From Mycobacterium sp. DL592 (lineage in GTDB: Bacteria > Actinomycetota > Actinomycetes > Mycobacteriales > Mycobacteriaceae), in contig NZ_CP050192.1 of the NCBI RefSeq assembly GCF_011694515.1, positions 1,385,434 through 1,449,433 of the forward strand: a stretch of 64,000 nucleotides of DNA, in the 5' to 3' direction. This document shows positions 17,554 to 28,109 of this stretch, piece after piece (within the stretch, counting starts at the first letter, position 1; each line of letters starts with the position of its first letter). The translations under genes were made by a program, and so were the position numbers. A model generated the notes under the pieces. It had not been told where the DNA came from. It did no database searches and was given only the letters and a program-made list of their open reading frames with translations.

Positions 17554-19491
17554 TCACCAGGTGTGGGCGCGGCCCAGCTCGGCGTACCACTCGATGAGCT
17601 CAGGGTTGTCGACCGAGCGGGGATCCAGCGACACGTCGCTGTGCCCGGCCATGATCGCGGTGACCGGCACCTCGAGCTTCTTGCCGGTGCGGGTGTGCGG
17701 GATACCCGGCGCGGCGATGACGTCGTCGGGGACATGACGCGGCGACAGCCTGGTCCGGATGGCCGAGCGGATGGTGCCGACGAGTTCGTCGTCGAGTTCC
17801 CGGCCCTCGGCCAGGGTGACGAACAGCGGCATCCAGTACGCGCCGTCGGGCCCGTCGATGCCGAGGACGAAGGCCTCGGTCACGGCGTCGATGGCTTCGA
17901 CGACCTCGTAGATATCGGCCGAGCCCATCCGGATGCCGTGCCGGTTCAATGTCGCGTCGCTGCGGCCGTGGATGATCAGGGAGCCGTGGTCGGTGACGGT
18001 CACCCAGTCGCCGTGGCGCCACACGTCGTCTGCAACTCCGTCGGCCCAGTCATGGTCGAAATACGCTGCCCGATAGCGTGATCCGTCGTCGTCGTTCCAG
18101 AATCCGACAGGCATCGACGGCATCGGGGTGGTGATCACCATCTCGCCCACCTCGCCGATGAGTTGTTCGCGTTTGGGCGACCAGCTGTGCAGTCCCACGC
18201 CGAGGTATCGGACGGTCAGCTCGCCGGCGATCACCGGCAGCCCCGCCGTACCGCCGGCGAACGCGGTGACCACGTCGGTGCCGCCGCTGATCGACGACAC
18301 CGCGACGTGCTCGCCCACCTCGTCGTGCACCCAGTCGAAAAGCTCTGCCGGCAGCGGTGATCCGGTGCTACCGATGGTGGTCAGCCGGCTCAGGTCATGG
18401 GTGGCGCCGGGATGCAGCCCCGCCTTGCGGCAGGCCAGCAGATGGCCGGGGCTCGTCCCGAAGTAGCTGACGTCCTCGTCCTCGAGGAGCTGCCACAACC
18501 GGTCGGCATCGGGATACAGCGGGTGGCCGCTGTAGCAGACCACGGTGGATCCGCACAGCAGCCCGGCGATGCGGAAGTTCCACATCATCCAGCTCAACGC
18601 GGTGTGCCAGAAGAAGACGTCATCGGGACCGAGGTTCGCATGCAGCGCAACAACTTTGAGGTGCTCGAGCACCACCCCGCCGTGACCGTGGACGATGCCC
18701 TTGGGTCGGCCGGTGGTGCCGGAGCTGAACAACACCCACAGCGGATGGTCGAACGGCACCGGTGTCACTTCGGGGGCGACGGGCTCGGCGACCAGATCGA
18801 GGTACGCGTCGCTGTCGAGCAGCACCAGCTGCACGCCGTCGAGCAGGTCGACCAGTTCGGCGGTGTCGGAACGCTTGTCGATCCAGCGGCCGTTGAGCCG
18901 GTACCCGTCGACGCTGAACAGCACCTTGGGCTTCAGTTGTGCCAGCCGCGACGCGGCGCCCTGCGGTGCATAGTCCTGCCCGCACGCCGACCACACCGCA
19001 CCGATCGCGGCCGTCGCCAGGAAGGCGATCATCGCCTCGGCCACGTCGGGAAGGTATCCGGCGACGGTGTCGCCCGCGCCGACGCCACGATGGCGCAGTT
19101 CGGCGGCCACCGCGCCGACGCGGCCGGCCAGCTCGGACCAGTCGATCACGGTGCGGCTGCCGTCCTCATCGATTCCGACGATGGCGGCTCCGGTGCGAGA
19201 CGACGTGTGCCGCAGGATCTGGTCGACGTAGTTGAGCGTGACGCCGGGAAACCAGCGCGCGCCGGGCATCGTCGCGTCGGCCAGCACGCCCGCGTCGCCG
19301 GGCTGCGGGCCGCTGTGCGCGCGAACGTCGAAGTGCTCCCAGACCGCGCGCCAGAACGGGGCCGGGTGATCCACCGACCACTGCCACAGCGCCGCGTAGT
19401 CCCCGGCGGGTGCGCCGTGGTGCGCGGCGGTGGTGGCGGCGAACTCTCTCCACTGCGGTTCGGTGCCCGTGGGCCCGTCTGTGCGCGGCAC
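17554..19491 (-). CDS. Acetoacetate--CoA ligase (acetoacetyl-CoA synthetase)
   Basis: 645-residue ANL-family ligase. The N-terminal linker with FWRAVWEHFDVRA and LNYVDQIL is typical of acetoacetyl-CoA synthetase. P-loop LFSSGTTGRPKGIVHGHGG, the GTSPGHL and SISGGTDVVTAF blocks, HGRSDATLNRHGIRMGSADIY and the C-terminal catalytic Lys motif HTRTGKKLEVPV are all present. It converts acetoacetate + ATP + CoA to acetoacetyl-CoA. The GTG at 19491 is preceded by AGAGGAG. It is divergent from the acyl-CoA mutase genes across a 105-bp gap holding an operator-like site, so it probably recovers acetoacetate released by the pathway. Confidence 0.9.
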   Translation of the reverse strand: MPRTDGPTGTEPQWREFAATTAAHHGAPAGDYAALWQWSVDHPAPFWRAVWEHFDVRAHSGPQPGDAGVLADATMPGARWFPGVTLNYVDQILRHTSSRTGAAIVGIDEDGSRTVIDWSELAGRVGAVAAELRHRGVGAGDTVAGYLPDVAEAMIAFLATAAIGAVWSACGQDYAPQGAASRLAQLKPKVLFSVDGYRLNGRWIDKRSDTAELVDLLDGVQLVLLDSDAYLDLVAEPVAPEVTPVPFDHPLWVLFSSGTTGRPKGIVHGHGGVVLEHLKVVALHANLGPDDVFFWHTALSWMMWNFRIAGLLCGSTVVCYSGHPLYPDADRLWQLLEDEDVSYFGTSPGHLLACRKAGLHPGATHDLSRLTTIGSTGSPLPAELFDWVHDEVGEHVAVSSISGGTDVVTAFAGGTAGLPVIAGELTVRYLGVGLHSWSPKREQLIGEVGEMVITTPMPSMPVGFWNDDDGSRYRAAYFDHDWADGVADDVWRHGDWVTVTDHGSLIIHGRSDATLNRHGIRMGSADIYEVVEAIDAVTEAFVLGIDGPDGAYWMPLFVTLAEGRELDDELVGTIRSAIRTRLSPRHVPDDVIAAPGIPHTRTGKKLEVPVTAIMAGHSDVSLDPRSVDNPELIEWYAELGRAHTW

Positions 19492-19578
19492 TACTCTCCT
19501 CTCGTTGCCTCTACCAGCGGGTTCGGCCGAATCTGCACACGGCTTGCCCAAAACGGTATTGGCATTCTCCTAAACTGC

Positions 19579-19593
19579 AAGTACGGTACTCAG
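19579..19593. promoter_or_regulatory. Operator-like site between acetoacetyl-CoA synthetase and mutase genes (weaker match)
   Basis: AAGTACGGTACTCAG matches 11 of 15 bases of the site at 60503 (GAGAACGGTACTCTC) and has a GTAC-G-GTAC core. It ends 3 nt before the mutase ATG. Weaker than the perfect sites; assigned by context. Confidence 0.4.
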
Positions 19594-19596
19594 ACG

Positions 19597-21174
<1,578 letters not shown>

Positions 21175-21579
21175 TTGACCGCACGCATTCTCGTCGCCAA
21201 GCCCGGTCTCGACGGGCACGACCGCGGCGCCAAGATCGTCGCGCGGGCCCTGCGTGACGCCGGGTTCGAAGTGATCTACACCGGAATCCGGCAGCGCATC
21301 GAGGACATTGTGTCGATCGCCCTGCAGGAGGACGTCGCGGTGGTCGGCCTGTCCATTCTGTCCGGCGCGCACATCGCACTGACCAAGCGGACCGTTGACG
21401 CGCTGCGCGAGGCCGACGCGGGGGATATCGCCGTCATCGTCGGCGGGACGATCCCGCAGAGCGACGTGCCGAAGCTGACCGAAGTCGGTGCGGCCGCAGT
21501 GTTTCCGACCGGGACGTCGCTGGACGACCTGGTGCGTGACGTGCGTGCGCTGACCGAGAAGGCGGGGGAGGCCGAATGA
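21175..21579 (+). CDS. B12-dependent acyl-CoA mutase, small (cobalamin-binding) subunit
   Basis: 134-residue flavodoxin-like B12-binding domain. The DxHxxG motif is DGHDRG at 13-18, with His15 as the lower cobalt ligand; SILSGAH (about 62-68) and GGTIP (about 93-97) are the other nucleotide-tail contacts. It starts with TTG immediately after the large-subunit stop and overlaps the LLM gene by 4 nt. Needed with the large subunit for radical skeleton rearrangement. Confidence 0.93.
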   Translation: MTARILVAKPGLDGHDRGAKIVARALRDAGFEVIYTGIRQRIEDIVSIALQEDVAVVGLSILSGAHIALTKRTVDALREADAGDIAVIVGGTIPQSDVPKLTEVGAAAVFPTGTSLDDLVRDVRALTEKAGEAE

Positions 21580-22532
21580 GACTCGGCGTGATGATCGGTG
21601 CCGAGCGCGGCGATATGGCGCGCAAGGTCACCAAGCTCCTCGAGGACATCGAGTGGGCCGAGTCCGCAGGCTTCGACACCGCGTGGATGCCGCAGGTGCC
21701 CAATGACTTCGACGCGCTGACCATGGTGTCGCTGATGGGCAACCGGACCAGCCGCATCGAACTGGGCACCGCCGTGGTGCCCCTGCAGGCGCAACACCCG
21801 GTCGCGCTGGCCCGCCAGGCGCTGTCGGTACACGCTGGTGCCGGCGGGCGGCTGGCGCTGGGGGTGGGACCCTCGCATCACTGGATCGTCCACGACATGC
21901 TGGGCCTTCCCTACGAGAAGCCCGCCGCCTACACCCGCGACTACCTCGAGGTGCTCAACACCGCGCTGGCCGGCCCGGGCGACGTCGACGTCGAGAACGA
22001 CACCTTCAGTGTGCACAATCCGACTGTGCTGGGCGCAGATCCGCCGCTGCCCGTGCTCGTCGCCGCACTCGGTCCGGTGATGTTGCGGATCGCCGGCGAA
22101 CTCACCGACGGCACGGTGCTGTGGATGGCAGACGAGCGGGCGATCGGCGACCACATCGCCCCGCGCATCACCAAGGCCGCCGAGAACGCCGGGCGCAAAG
22201 CGCCGCGCATCGTCGCCGGCATCCCGGTGTGCCTGTGCGCGAACTCCGAGATCGAGGCCGCCAAGGCACGTGCCAACCGCATCCTGGCCGAGGCCGAGAC
22301 GTCACCGAACTATCAGAAGCTGCTCGACCGCGGTGACGCCCGCGACGTCGGGGACCTGACCGCAGCCGGTGACGAGGACGCCATCCTGGCGCGGTTCCGG
22401 TCGTTCGCCGACGCCGGGGTGACCGACCTGTCGGTGCGGCTGCTCCCGATCGGGGAGACCCGCGACGAACTGATCGCCTCGAAATATCGGACCCGCGAGG
22501 TGATTTCGCAGCTGGCTGCCGAAATCCGATGA
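21576..22532 (+). CDS. LLM class (F420-dependent type) oxidoreductase
   Basis: 318-residue luciferase-like TIM barrel. MRLGVMIG at the start, ELGTAVVPLQAQHPVALARQALSV (strand 3) and RLALGVGPSHHWIVHDMLGLPYEKP are characteristic of mycobacterial F420-dependent members related to MSMEG F420 reductases. The LPVLVAALGPVMLRIAGELTDG block is the C-terminal cofactor region. Coupled by ATGA overlaps on both sides within mutase-LLM-CoA-transferase. Likely reduces or oxidises an alcohol, ketone or enone of the pathway; F420 rather than FMN use is an inference. Confidence 0.88.
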   Translation: MRLGVMIGAERGDMARKVTKLLEDIEWAESAGFDTAWMPQVPNDFDALTMVSLMGNRTSRIELGTAVVPLQAQHPVALARQALSVHAGAGGRLALGVGPSHHWIVHDMLGLPYEKPAAYTRDYLEVLNTALAGPGDVDVENDTFSVHNPTVLGADPPLPVLVAALGPVMLRIAGELTDGTVLWMADERAIGDHIAPRITKAAENAGRKAPRIVAGIPVCLCANSEIEAAKARANRILAEAETSPNYQKLLDRGDARDVGDLTAAGDEDAILARFRSFADAGVTDLSVRLLPIGETRDELIASKYRTREVISQLAAEIR

Positions 22533-23575
22533 GCGGGCCATTGGCGGGTATCCGCATCGTCGAAGTCGGCTCCATGCTGGCCGGGCCGTATGCCACCATG
22601 ATGTTGGCCGATCTCGGGGCCGAGGTCATCAAAGTCGAGGCGCCCGGCGGTGAGATCTCCCGCCAGGTGGGCGACAGTTACTTCGCCAGCCTGAACCGCA
22701 ACAAGCGCAGCATCTGCCTGGACCTCGGTTCCGAAGCGGGCCAACGCACACTCGGTCAACTGGCCGCAGACTCACACGCGCTGCTGGTCAACATGAAACC
22801 GTCGGTCATCAAGAAGCTCGGCCTCACCTACGAGGCGCTGCGCCGGCACAACGAACGCATTGTCTGCGTGGCGATCACCGGATTCGGGCTCGACGGCGGC
22901 GACTACCCGGCCTTCGACTACGTCATCCAGGCCGCCACCGGGGTGGCGGCGATGACCGGCGATCCGGACGGGCCGCCTGTGCTGCCGGGCTATTCGTCGG
23001 TCGACAACTCCACCGCGCTGACCGCGGCGCTGGGCCTGCTGGCGATGATCGTGTCCGGCCAGGGCGGGCAGGTCGAGGTGTCGCTGCGCGACGTGATGCT
23101 CTCTCAGCTCAACTACAAGGCGTCGGCCTATCTCAACGACGGCGTCCACCCGCGCCGCCACCCGTTCGGGGCGCACTCGTTCTACGTTCCCGCCCAACTG
23201 TTTCCGACGGCCGAGGGTTACCTGGCGCTGTTCATCACCCACGACGGGTTCTGGCGGTCGTTCGCCGCCGAGGCCGGTATCGAGGGATTCCCGACGATGG
23301 CGCAGCGATCGGCCCGGCGCGACGAGGTCCTCGATATCGTCACCCGCGCCCTGGCCGGTGACACCGCGGCGGGCTGGGAAGCGCGGCTTCGGCCGCTGGG
23401 CATTCCGGCGGCCGCGGTGCGGTCGCTCCCGGAGGCACTCGAGGCCACCCCGGATGCCGTGGTGTCCGCGGGCGAGTACCGGCTGGTCGCCAGCCCGGTC
23501 AAGGTCACCGGCTACCGGCCCGACTACCGGCCGCCGCCGCGACTCGACGAGTTCGGCGCCGCTCAGTCGTCGTAG
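22529..23575 (+). CDS. CaiB/BaiF family CoA-transferase
   Basis: 348-residue class III CoA-transferase. The start MSGPLAGIRIVEVGSMLAGPYATMMLADLGAEVIKVE region, NRNKRSICLDLGS and ITGFGLDGGDYPAFDYVIQA motifs are standard. The usual nucleophilic Asp lies in the FDYVIQAATG segment. It moves CoA between acids without ATP. At 348 residues it is shorter than the other two copies in the window (402-404). Its last 13 bp overlap the convergent ferredoxin gene. Confidence 0.92.
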   Translation: MSGPLAGIRIVEVGSMLAGPYATMMLADLGAEVIKVEAPGGEISRQVGDSYFASLNRNKRSICLDLGSEAGQRTLGQLAADSHALLVNMKPSVIKKLGLTYEALRRHNERIVCVAITGFGLDGGDYPAFDYVIQAATGVAAMTGDPDGPPVLPGYSSVDNSTALTAALGLLAMIVSGQGGQVEVSLRDVMLSQLNYKASAYLNDGVHPRRHPFGAHSFYVPAQLFPTAEGYLALFITHDGFWRSFAAEAGIEGFPTMAQRSARRDEVLDIVTRALAGDTAAGWEARLRPLGIPAAAVRSLPEALEATPDAVVSAGEYRLVASPVKVTGYRPDYRPPPRLDEFGAAQSS

Positions 23576-23904
23576 GTGACGGCCACCGATGTCTCGGGGA
23601 CGCCCTGGCAGGTCAGCACCAGTCCGTCGGCGACCTCGCCGGCGTCGAGCACGTCGTTCACCCGCATGGTCACCCGGCCTTCGGTCACCGTCGCGATGCA
23701 GGTTCCGCAGTTGCCCGCTTCACAGCTGTAGGGCGGGGTGAGGCCGCCGCGGCGGGCGCACTCCAGCAGCGTCTCGCCCGCGGTCACCGGAAGTGTCACG
23801 GTGGCGCCGTCGAGCGTGATCGTCGCCGTGGTGCCGACGGTATCGGCAGAGGGATTGTCAGCGGGAACGGACACCGCGCCCCGGATTCCGCTGTCCGACG
23901 TCAT
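23563..23904 (-). CDS. [2Fe-2S] ferredoxin, plant/PDR type
   Basis: 113 residues with the CEAGNCGTC cluster motif (Cys61, Cys66, Cys69) and a fourth ligand Cys99 (LTCQG), as in plant-type ferredoxins or the ferredoxin domain of phthalate-dioxygenase-type reductases. An N-terminal 25-residue extension is low complexity. Divergent from the fadD-like gene across an operator. It could serve the Rieske oxygenase at 34621 or a monooxygenase elsewhere. Confidence 0.9.
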   Translation of the reverse strand: MTSDSGIRGAVSVPADNPSADTVGTTATITLDGATVTLPVTAGETLLECARRGGLTPPYSCEAGNCGTCIATVTEGRVTMRVNDVLDAGEVADGLVLTCQGVPETSVAVTYDD

Positions 23905-23946
23905 TCACCTGTCTCCTCCCGTGGCGCATTGTCATTCTACCCAGAC

Positions 23947-23961
23947 GAGAATACAGTTCTC
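23947..23961. promoter_or_regulatory. Palindromic operator, regulon site 2
   Basis: GAGAATACAGTTCTC lies in the 87-bp gap between the divergent ferredoxin (start 23904) and acyl-CoA ligase (start 23992) genes. A second half-like match (GATAGTATGTTCTC, 23969-23982) follows closely and includes a plausible -10 element TAGTAT. Confidence 0.7.
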
Positions 23962-23991
23962 TACTGGCGATAGTATGTTCTCGTTTCCGAT

Positions 23992-25407
23992 ATGTCGATG
24001 GAGTTGGCACCGAACCATGTGCGAGTGGACCGCACCATGACCGACACGACGGTACTTGCGTTCGAGGATCGCACATACACACGCTCTCAGCTCGACGCCG
24101 AATCCGCCGGTCTGGCCGGGACTTTGGCCCGACGAGGTGTCCGGGCCGGCGGGCGGGTGGCCGTGATGTCCTCGAACCGACCGGAATTCGTCGTCGCCGT
24201 CCAGGCGATCTGGCGGCTGGGGGCCGCGGCGGTGCTGCTCAGCCCGGCCTGGAAGACCGCCGAGGTCAGCCATGCGTTGGCGGTGACCGCCGCCGGCCAC
24301 GCAGTTGGTGACAGTCCGGTACTCGCCGAGCTGATGCCGATGGTGCACCTCGACGACCCGATCGTCGCGGCCGACGCGCAGCCTGCGACACCGGATCCCG
24401 ACACCGATGCGGTGCTGGTCTTCAGTTCGGGAACCACCGGTATGCCCAAGGCGGTTCGCCATACCCACCGCTCGCTGTCGGCCGCTGTCCGGCATTGGCG
24501 CACCGCATTGGGTGTGACAACGACCGATCGCATGCAGGTCGTCACGCCGCCGTCGCACATCCTCGGTCTGCTCAACATCCTGACCGTCCTCGATGCGGGG
24601 GCCTGGATGCGTCTGCACCGGCGCTTCGACATCGATGCGATGTTGCGGCACATCGCCGAGGACCGCATCACCATCGAGATGGCGGTCGCCCCGATCGCGC
24701 TGGCGATCGCGTCGCACCCGGACCTGAAGAACTACGACCTGTCCTCGCTGCGCTACATCATGTGGTGCGCGACGCCCGTCACCCGCAGTGTCGCCGACGA
24801 GGTGACTGCCAGGACCGGCGTTGGCTGGATATCGGCCTACGGCACCAGCGAGGTTCCGGTGATCGCGTGCTGCCCACTCGGCGAGCCGCGACTGGACACC
24901 GTCGGGAGGCCCGTCCCCGGCGTGGACGTCCGTATCGCGGACTCCGGTGAGATCCAGGTCCGTTCGGAATCGGCCATGGCTGGCTATCTTCCGGACAGCG
25001 AGACGGCCGCGGTGCTGCGCGACGGCTGGTACCGGACCGGCGACATCGGCCATCTCGACGATTACGGCTGGTTGCGCATCACCGACCGGCTCAAGGAGAT
25101 GGTCAAGGTGCGCGGTTTCCAGGTCGCGCCCGCCGAGGTCGAGGCGGTGCTGCACGGCCATCCGGCGGTGCGGGACTGCGCGGTGTTCGGCGTTGCCGAC
25201 GGACTCGACGGCGAGGCGGTGATCGCCGCCGTGGCCACCGCGCACCCGGTGACCGCCGACGAGCTGACGGACCTCGTCGCCGAACGGCTGGCCTCCTACA
25301 AGCGCCCCCGCGACATCGTGTTCGTCCCCGAAATCCCGCGCCTGCCTTCAGGTAAGGCGCTGCGGCGAGTTCTGAAGGAGCAGTATGGACGTACGTCTCA
25401 CCGATGA
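23992..25407 (+). CDS. Acyl-CoA synthetase (FadD-type ANL ligase)
   Basis: 471-residue adenylate-forming ligase. P-loop VFSSGTTGMPKAVRHTHRS near residue 143, A8 region GWYRTGDIGHLDDYGWLRITDRLKEMVKVRGFQV and the catalytic lysine in LPSGKALRRVLKE at the C-terminus. Somewhat short for FadD (usually 500-550). It opens an operon with two acyl-CoA dehydrogenases and a hydratase, so it probably activates a pathway acid. Start is uncertain: ATG 23992, 23998 or 24037 (MTDTTVLAFED) are all possible. Confidence 0.9.
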   Translation: MSMELAPNHVRVDRTMTDTTVLAFEDRTYTRSQLDAESAGLAGTLARRGVRAGGRVAVMSSNRPEFVVAVQAIWRLGAAAVLLSPAWKTAEVSHALAVTAAGHAVGDSPVLAELMPMVHLDDPIVAADAQPATPDPDTDAVLVFSSGTTGMPKAVRHTHRSLSAAVRHWRTALGVTTTDRMQVVTPPSHILGLLNILTVLDAGAWMRLHRRFDIDAMLRHIAEDRITIEMAVAPIALAIASHPDLKNYDLSSLRYIMWCATPVTRSVADEVTARTGVGWISAYGTSEVPVIACCPLGEPRLDTVGRPVPGVDVRIADSGEIQVRSESAMAGYLPDSETAAVLRDGWYRTGDIGHLDDYGWLRITDRLKEMVKVRGFQVAPAEVEAVLHGHPAVRDCAVFGVADGLDGEAVIAAVATAHPVTADELTDLVAERLASYKRPRDIVFVPEIPRLPSGKALRRVLKEQYGRTSHR

Positions 25408-26200
25408 GCAACAGCAGCTGCGTGACGCGGCGGCCAAACTGGCCGACGACCTCGGTCTGGGCTCGGTTGCCGACCTCGACGACGAGATCCGGCGGGCGCG
25501 GCTGGACAAGACCGTCGAGTCCACCGGCTGGCGCTGCCTGCGCACTGACGGTGCCTCCGGTGTCGAGGTGGCGATCGTGGCCGAGGAGTTCGCCCGCGGC
25601 CTGGTCGATGTCCCGTACCTGGGTCCGGTTCTGGCCGACGATCTGCACCGGCTGCTCGGCCGGGCGCCGCAGCGGGCCGAGACCGGGCGCGGCGGCGTCG
25701 ATCTGACGGGAAGCCTTGCCGGAGTGGTCGAATCGCCGCCTGAGCTGGCCGACCTCGGGGATGAGGACGCCGACCGCTGGTACGCGCTGGCATTGACGGT
25801 GACGTCTGCGGAGCTGGTGGGCGCCGCGCGCGGTGCGCTCACGCTGGCCACCGAGTACGCCAAAGTCCGCGCACAGTACGGCGCGACGATCGGTTCCTAT
25901 CAGGCGGTGGGGCACCTGCTCGCCGAGGGCCTGGCTCTCATCGAGGGCTCGGTCAGCGTGCTGCGGCACGCGGCCTGGGCGGTCGACGAGCTACCGTCGT
26001 GCGAGGCGGTCGAGGCAGCCAAGGTCGCCAAGATCTATTGCGCGCGCGCCGCTTTGACGGTGTGCGAGACGTCGATCCAGGTTCATGGTGGTATCGGCAA
26101 CACCTGGGAATGCCTGGCGCACGTGTACCTGCGCCGGGTGCTGGCCGTCACCGAGACATGGCCAGTCAAGCTGAAGGAGTTGACCATTGGACTTTCGTGA
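25385..26200 (+). CDS. Acyl-CoA dehydrogenase, short subunit of a heteromeric pair
   Basis: 271 residues, about 100 shorter than a standard enzyme, with the N-terminal and middle domains reduced. C-terminal helical features remain: EYAKVRAQYGATIGSYQAVGHLLAE and VHGGIGNTWECLAHVYLRR. In mycobacterial steroid pathways such short FadE proteins form alpha2beta2 heterotetramers with a full-length partner. The partner here is the next gene, which overlaps it by 14 nt. It overlaps the ligase gene by 23 nt. Confidence 0.88.
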   Translation: MDVRLTDEQQQLRDAAAKLADDLGLGSVADLDDEIRRARLDKTVESTGWRCLRTDGASGVEVAIVAEEFARGLVDVPYLGPVLADDLHRLLGRAPQRAETGRGGVDLTGSLAGVVESPPELADLGDEDADRWYALALTVTSAELVGAARGALTLATEYAKVRAQYGATIGSYQAVGHLLAEGLALIEGSVSVLRHAAWAVDELPSCEAVEAAKVAKIYCARAALTVCETSIQVHGGIGNTWECLAHVYLRRVLAVTETWPVKLKELTIGLS

Positions 26201-27275
26201 CTCGCCGGACGAAGCGGCCTTCCGGGACCGGTTGCGCGGCTGGCTGACCGAACAGAAGGGGAAGTTCCCGACGTCCGGTGACGCCTACTGGGCCAAAGCG
26301 GGGGAGTGGCATCAGGCCCTCTACGCGGCCGGCTTCTTCGGTACCTCGTGGCCGACGAAGTATGGCGGACAGGACCTTCCGCCGGTGTTCGACGTCATTG
26401 TCGACGAGGAGATCGCCAAGGCCGGGGCGCCTGCCCGGCCCAGTCTCGGTTACCTGGTGGTGGGGCTCAGCGCGCATGGCAGCGAGGAACTGCGCGAACG
26501 GTTCCTGCCTGGGATGATCAACGGTACCGAACGCTGGTGCCAGGGCTTCTCCGAGCCGGGGGCCGGCTCCGACCTGGCGTCGCTGAGCACCACCGCGACA
26601 CTCGACGGCGACGAGTACGTCATCGACGGCCACAAGGTGTGGACCAGCTACTCCGACGTCGCCGACTGGTGTCTCGTGCTGGCCCGCACCGACAAGAGTG
26701 TGGCCAAGCACAAGGGCATTTCGGCGTTCATCGTCTCGATGCACCAGCCGGGTATCGTCCAGCGGCCGTTGAAGATGATCAGCGGTGTCACCAAGGAGTT
26801 CGGCCAGGTCGAGTTCGACGGTGCCCGGGTGCCGGCGGCGAACATGGTGGGCGCGCCGGGTGACGGCTGGAAGCTGGCGATGACGGTGGTCAGCCACGAG
26901 CGGGAGCCCTCCACACTCGGCTTCTCCGCGCGGTACGGAAAGCTGGTGCGGCAGTTGGCCTCGCGCGTCGACGGTGAGGTTCCCGACGAGTTGTCCTGGG
27001 CGTGGGTGCAGACCGAGATGCTGCGGCTGCACGTGCGCCGGCGGCTCTCCGAGCAACTCGACGGGCTCAAGCACGGCCCCGACGGCTCACTGGACAAACT
27101 GTTGATGACATGGACCGAGCAGGCCGTCGGACATGCCGCACTGGCCACCGTCGGCACCGGCGACGAGGAGTTGCTCGGCGCCTACCTCTACAGCCGCGCC
27201 CAAAGTGTCATGGGCGGCACATCGCAGATTCAGAAGAACATCATCGCGGGCCGGATATTGGGATTGGGGATTTAG
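26187..27275 (+). CDS. Acyl-CoA dehydrogenase, long subunit of a heteromeric pair
   Basis: 362 residues from a TTG at 26187 behind AAGGAG. FAD/substrate motif WCQGFSEPGAGSDLASL and HKVWTSYSDVADW are clear. The C-terminal MGGTSQIQKNII has Gly where MCAD-type enzymes carry the catalytic Glu, but VVSHEREPSTLG puts a Glu at the isovaleryl-CoA-dehydrogenase-type position. This fits dehydrogenation of branched or ring-bearing acyl-CoA. Pairs with the short subunit encoded just before. Confidence 0.92.
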   Translation: MDFRDSPDEAAFRDRLRGWLTEQKGKFPTSGDAYWAKAGEWHQALYAAGFFGTSWPTKYGGQDLPPVFDVIVDEEIAKAGAPARPSLGYLVVGLSAHGSEELRERFLPGMINGTERWCQGFSEPGAGSDLASLSTTATLDGDEYVIDGHKVWTSYSDVADWCLVLARTDKSVAKHKGISAFIVSMHQPGIVQRPLKMISGVTKEFGQVEFDGARVPAANMVGAPGDGWKLAMTVVSHEREPSTLGFSARYGKLVRQLASRVDGEVPDELSWAWVQTEMLRLHVRRRLSEQLDGLKHGPDGSLDKLLMTWTEQAVGHAALATVGTGDEELLGAYLYSRAQSVMGGTSQIQKNIIAGRILGLGI

Positions 27276-27278
27276 CAC

Positions 27279-28043
27279 ATGTACGACATGCCAGACGAAA
27301 TCGAGGTCACCGCCGACGGCCCGCTGCGCATCATCACGCTGAACCGGCCTGATGAGCTCAACGCCGTCAACGACCCGCTGCACGTGGGGCTGGCCAAGGT
27401 CTGGGAGGCGCTCAACGAGGACGCCTCCGCGCGGGCGGCCGTCATCACCGGAGCGGGCCGGGCGTTCTCGGCGGGTGGCGACTTCACCTACCTCGACGAG
27501 CTACGCAACGACGAGGCGTTACGGCAGAAGACGATCAAGCATGGCCGCGATCTGGTGATCGGTATGGTTCGCTGCCGCGTCCCGGTGATCGCGGCTGTCA
27601 ACGGACCGGCCGTCGGGTTGGGGTGCAGTCTGGCTGCGCTGTCTGACATCGTCTACATCGCCGAGACGGCGTTCTTCGCCGACCCGCACGTGCAGATCGG
27701 CCTGGTTGCCGCTGACGGTGGCCCGCTGGTGTGGGGCTCGCAGATCAGCCTGTTGCAGGCCAAGGAGTTCGCGCTCACCGGCGTGCGGATCAAGGCCGAG
27801 CGCGCGGTCGAGCTGGGGTTGGCGAACCATGTTGTGGCCGATCCGCTGCCCGAAGCGATCGCGTGTGCGAAGAAGCTGATCGAGCTTCCCCAGCAGGCGG
27901 TCGAGGCCACCAAGCGGCTGATGAACATCCAGCTGGAGAAGTCGGTGCTGGCCTCACTGGACTACGCGAACCTCGCCGAATACGTGTCGTTCGGCACCGC
28001 CGACTTCAACCGGATCGTCGACGGGCTGATCGCCAAGAAGTAG
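27279..28043 (+). CDS. Enoyl-CoA hydratase/isomerase (crotonase) family
   Basis: 254 residues. Crotonase oxyanion-hole segments AFSAGGDF (about 64-71) and GPAVGLGCSLA (about 108-118) are present. At the two classical catalytic positions the enzyme has DPHVQIG (His instead of Glu144) and VAADGGPLVW (Asp region instead of Glu164), a pattern seen in crotonase subgroups other than canonical hydratases. It may hydrate, isomerise or cleave a ring. Ends the ligase-dehydrogenase operon and is followed by a hairpin. Confidence 0.9.
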   Translation: MYDMPDEIEVTADGPLRIITLNRPDELNAVNDPLHVGLAKVWEALNEDASARAAVITGAGRAFSAGGDFTYLDELRNDEALRQKTIKHGRDLVIGMVRCRVPVIAAVNGPAVGLGCSLAALSDIVYIAETAFFADPHVQIGLVAADGGPLVWGSQISLLQAKEFALTGVRIKAERAVELGLANHVVADPLPEAIACAKKLIELPQQAVEATKRLMNIQLEKSVLASLDYANLAEYVSFGTADFNRIVDGLIAKK

Positions 28044-28048
28044 CTCGC

Positions 28049-28102
28049 GACAGTAACGCCACGGCGGAATTCCTCGGGAATTCTCGCCGTGGCGTTACTG
28101 TC
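28049..28102. terminator. Large bidirectional hairpin between convergent genes
   Basis: Perfect 18-bp arms (28049-28066 and 28085-28102) around an inner 7-bp stem (GAATTCC 28067-28073 with 28077-28083) with one bulged base. It lies between stops at 28043 (+) and 28110 (-) and could form a 25-bp stem in RNA from either strand. Confidence 0.7.
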
Positions 28103-28109
28103 GGCGGCC

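Noticed and set aside
18397..19596. Upstream in-frame extension of the mutase large subunit
   Set aside because: Continuous open frame, but it is antisense to the acetoacetyl-CoA synthetase and has no homology; the ATG at 19597 begins the family alignment.
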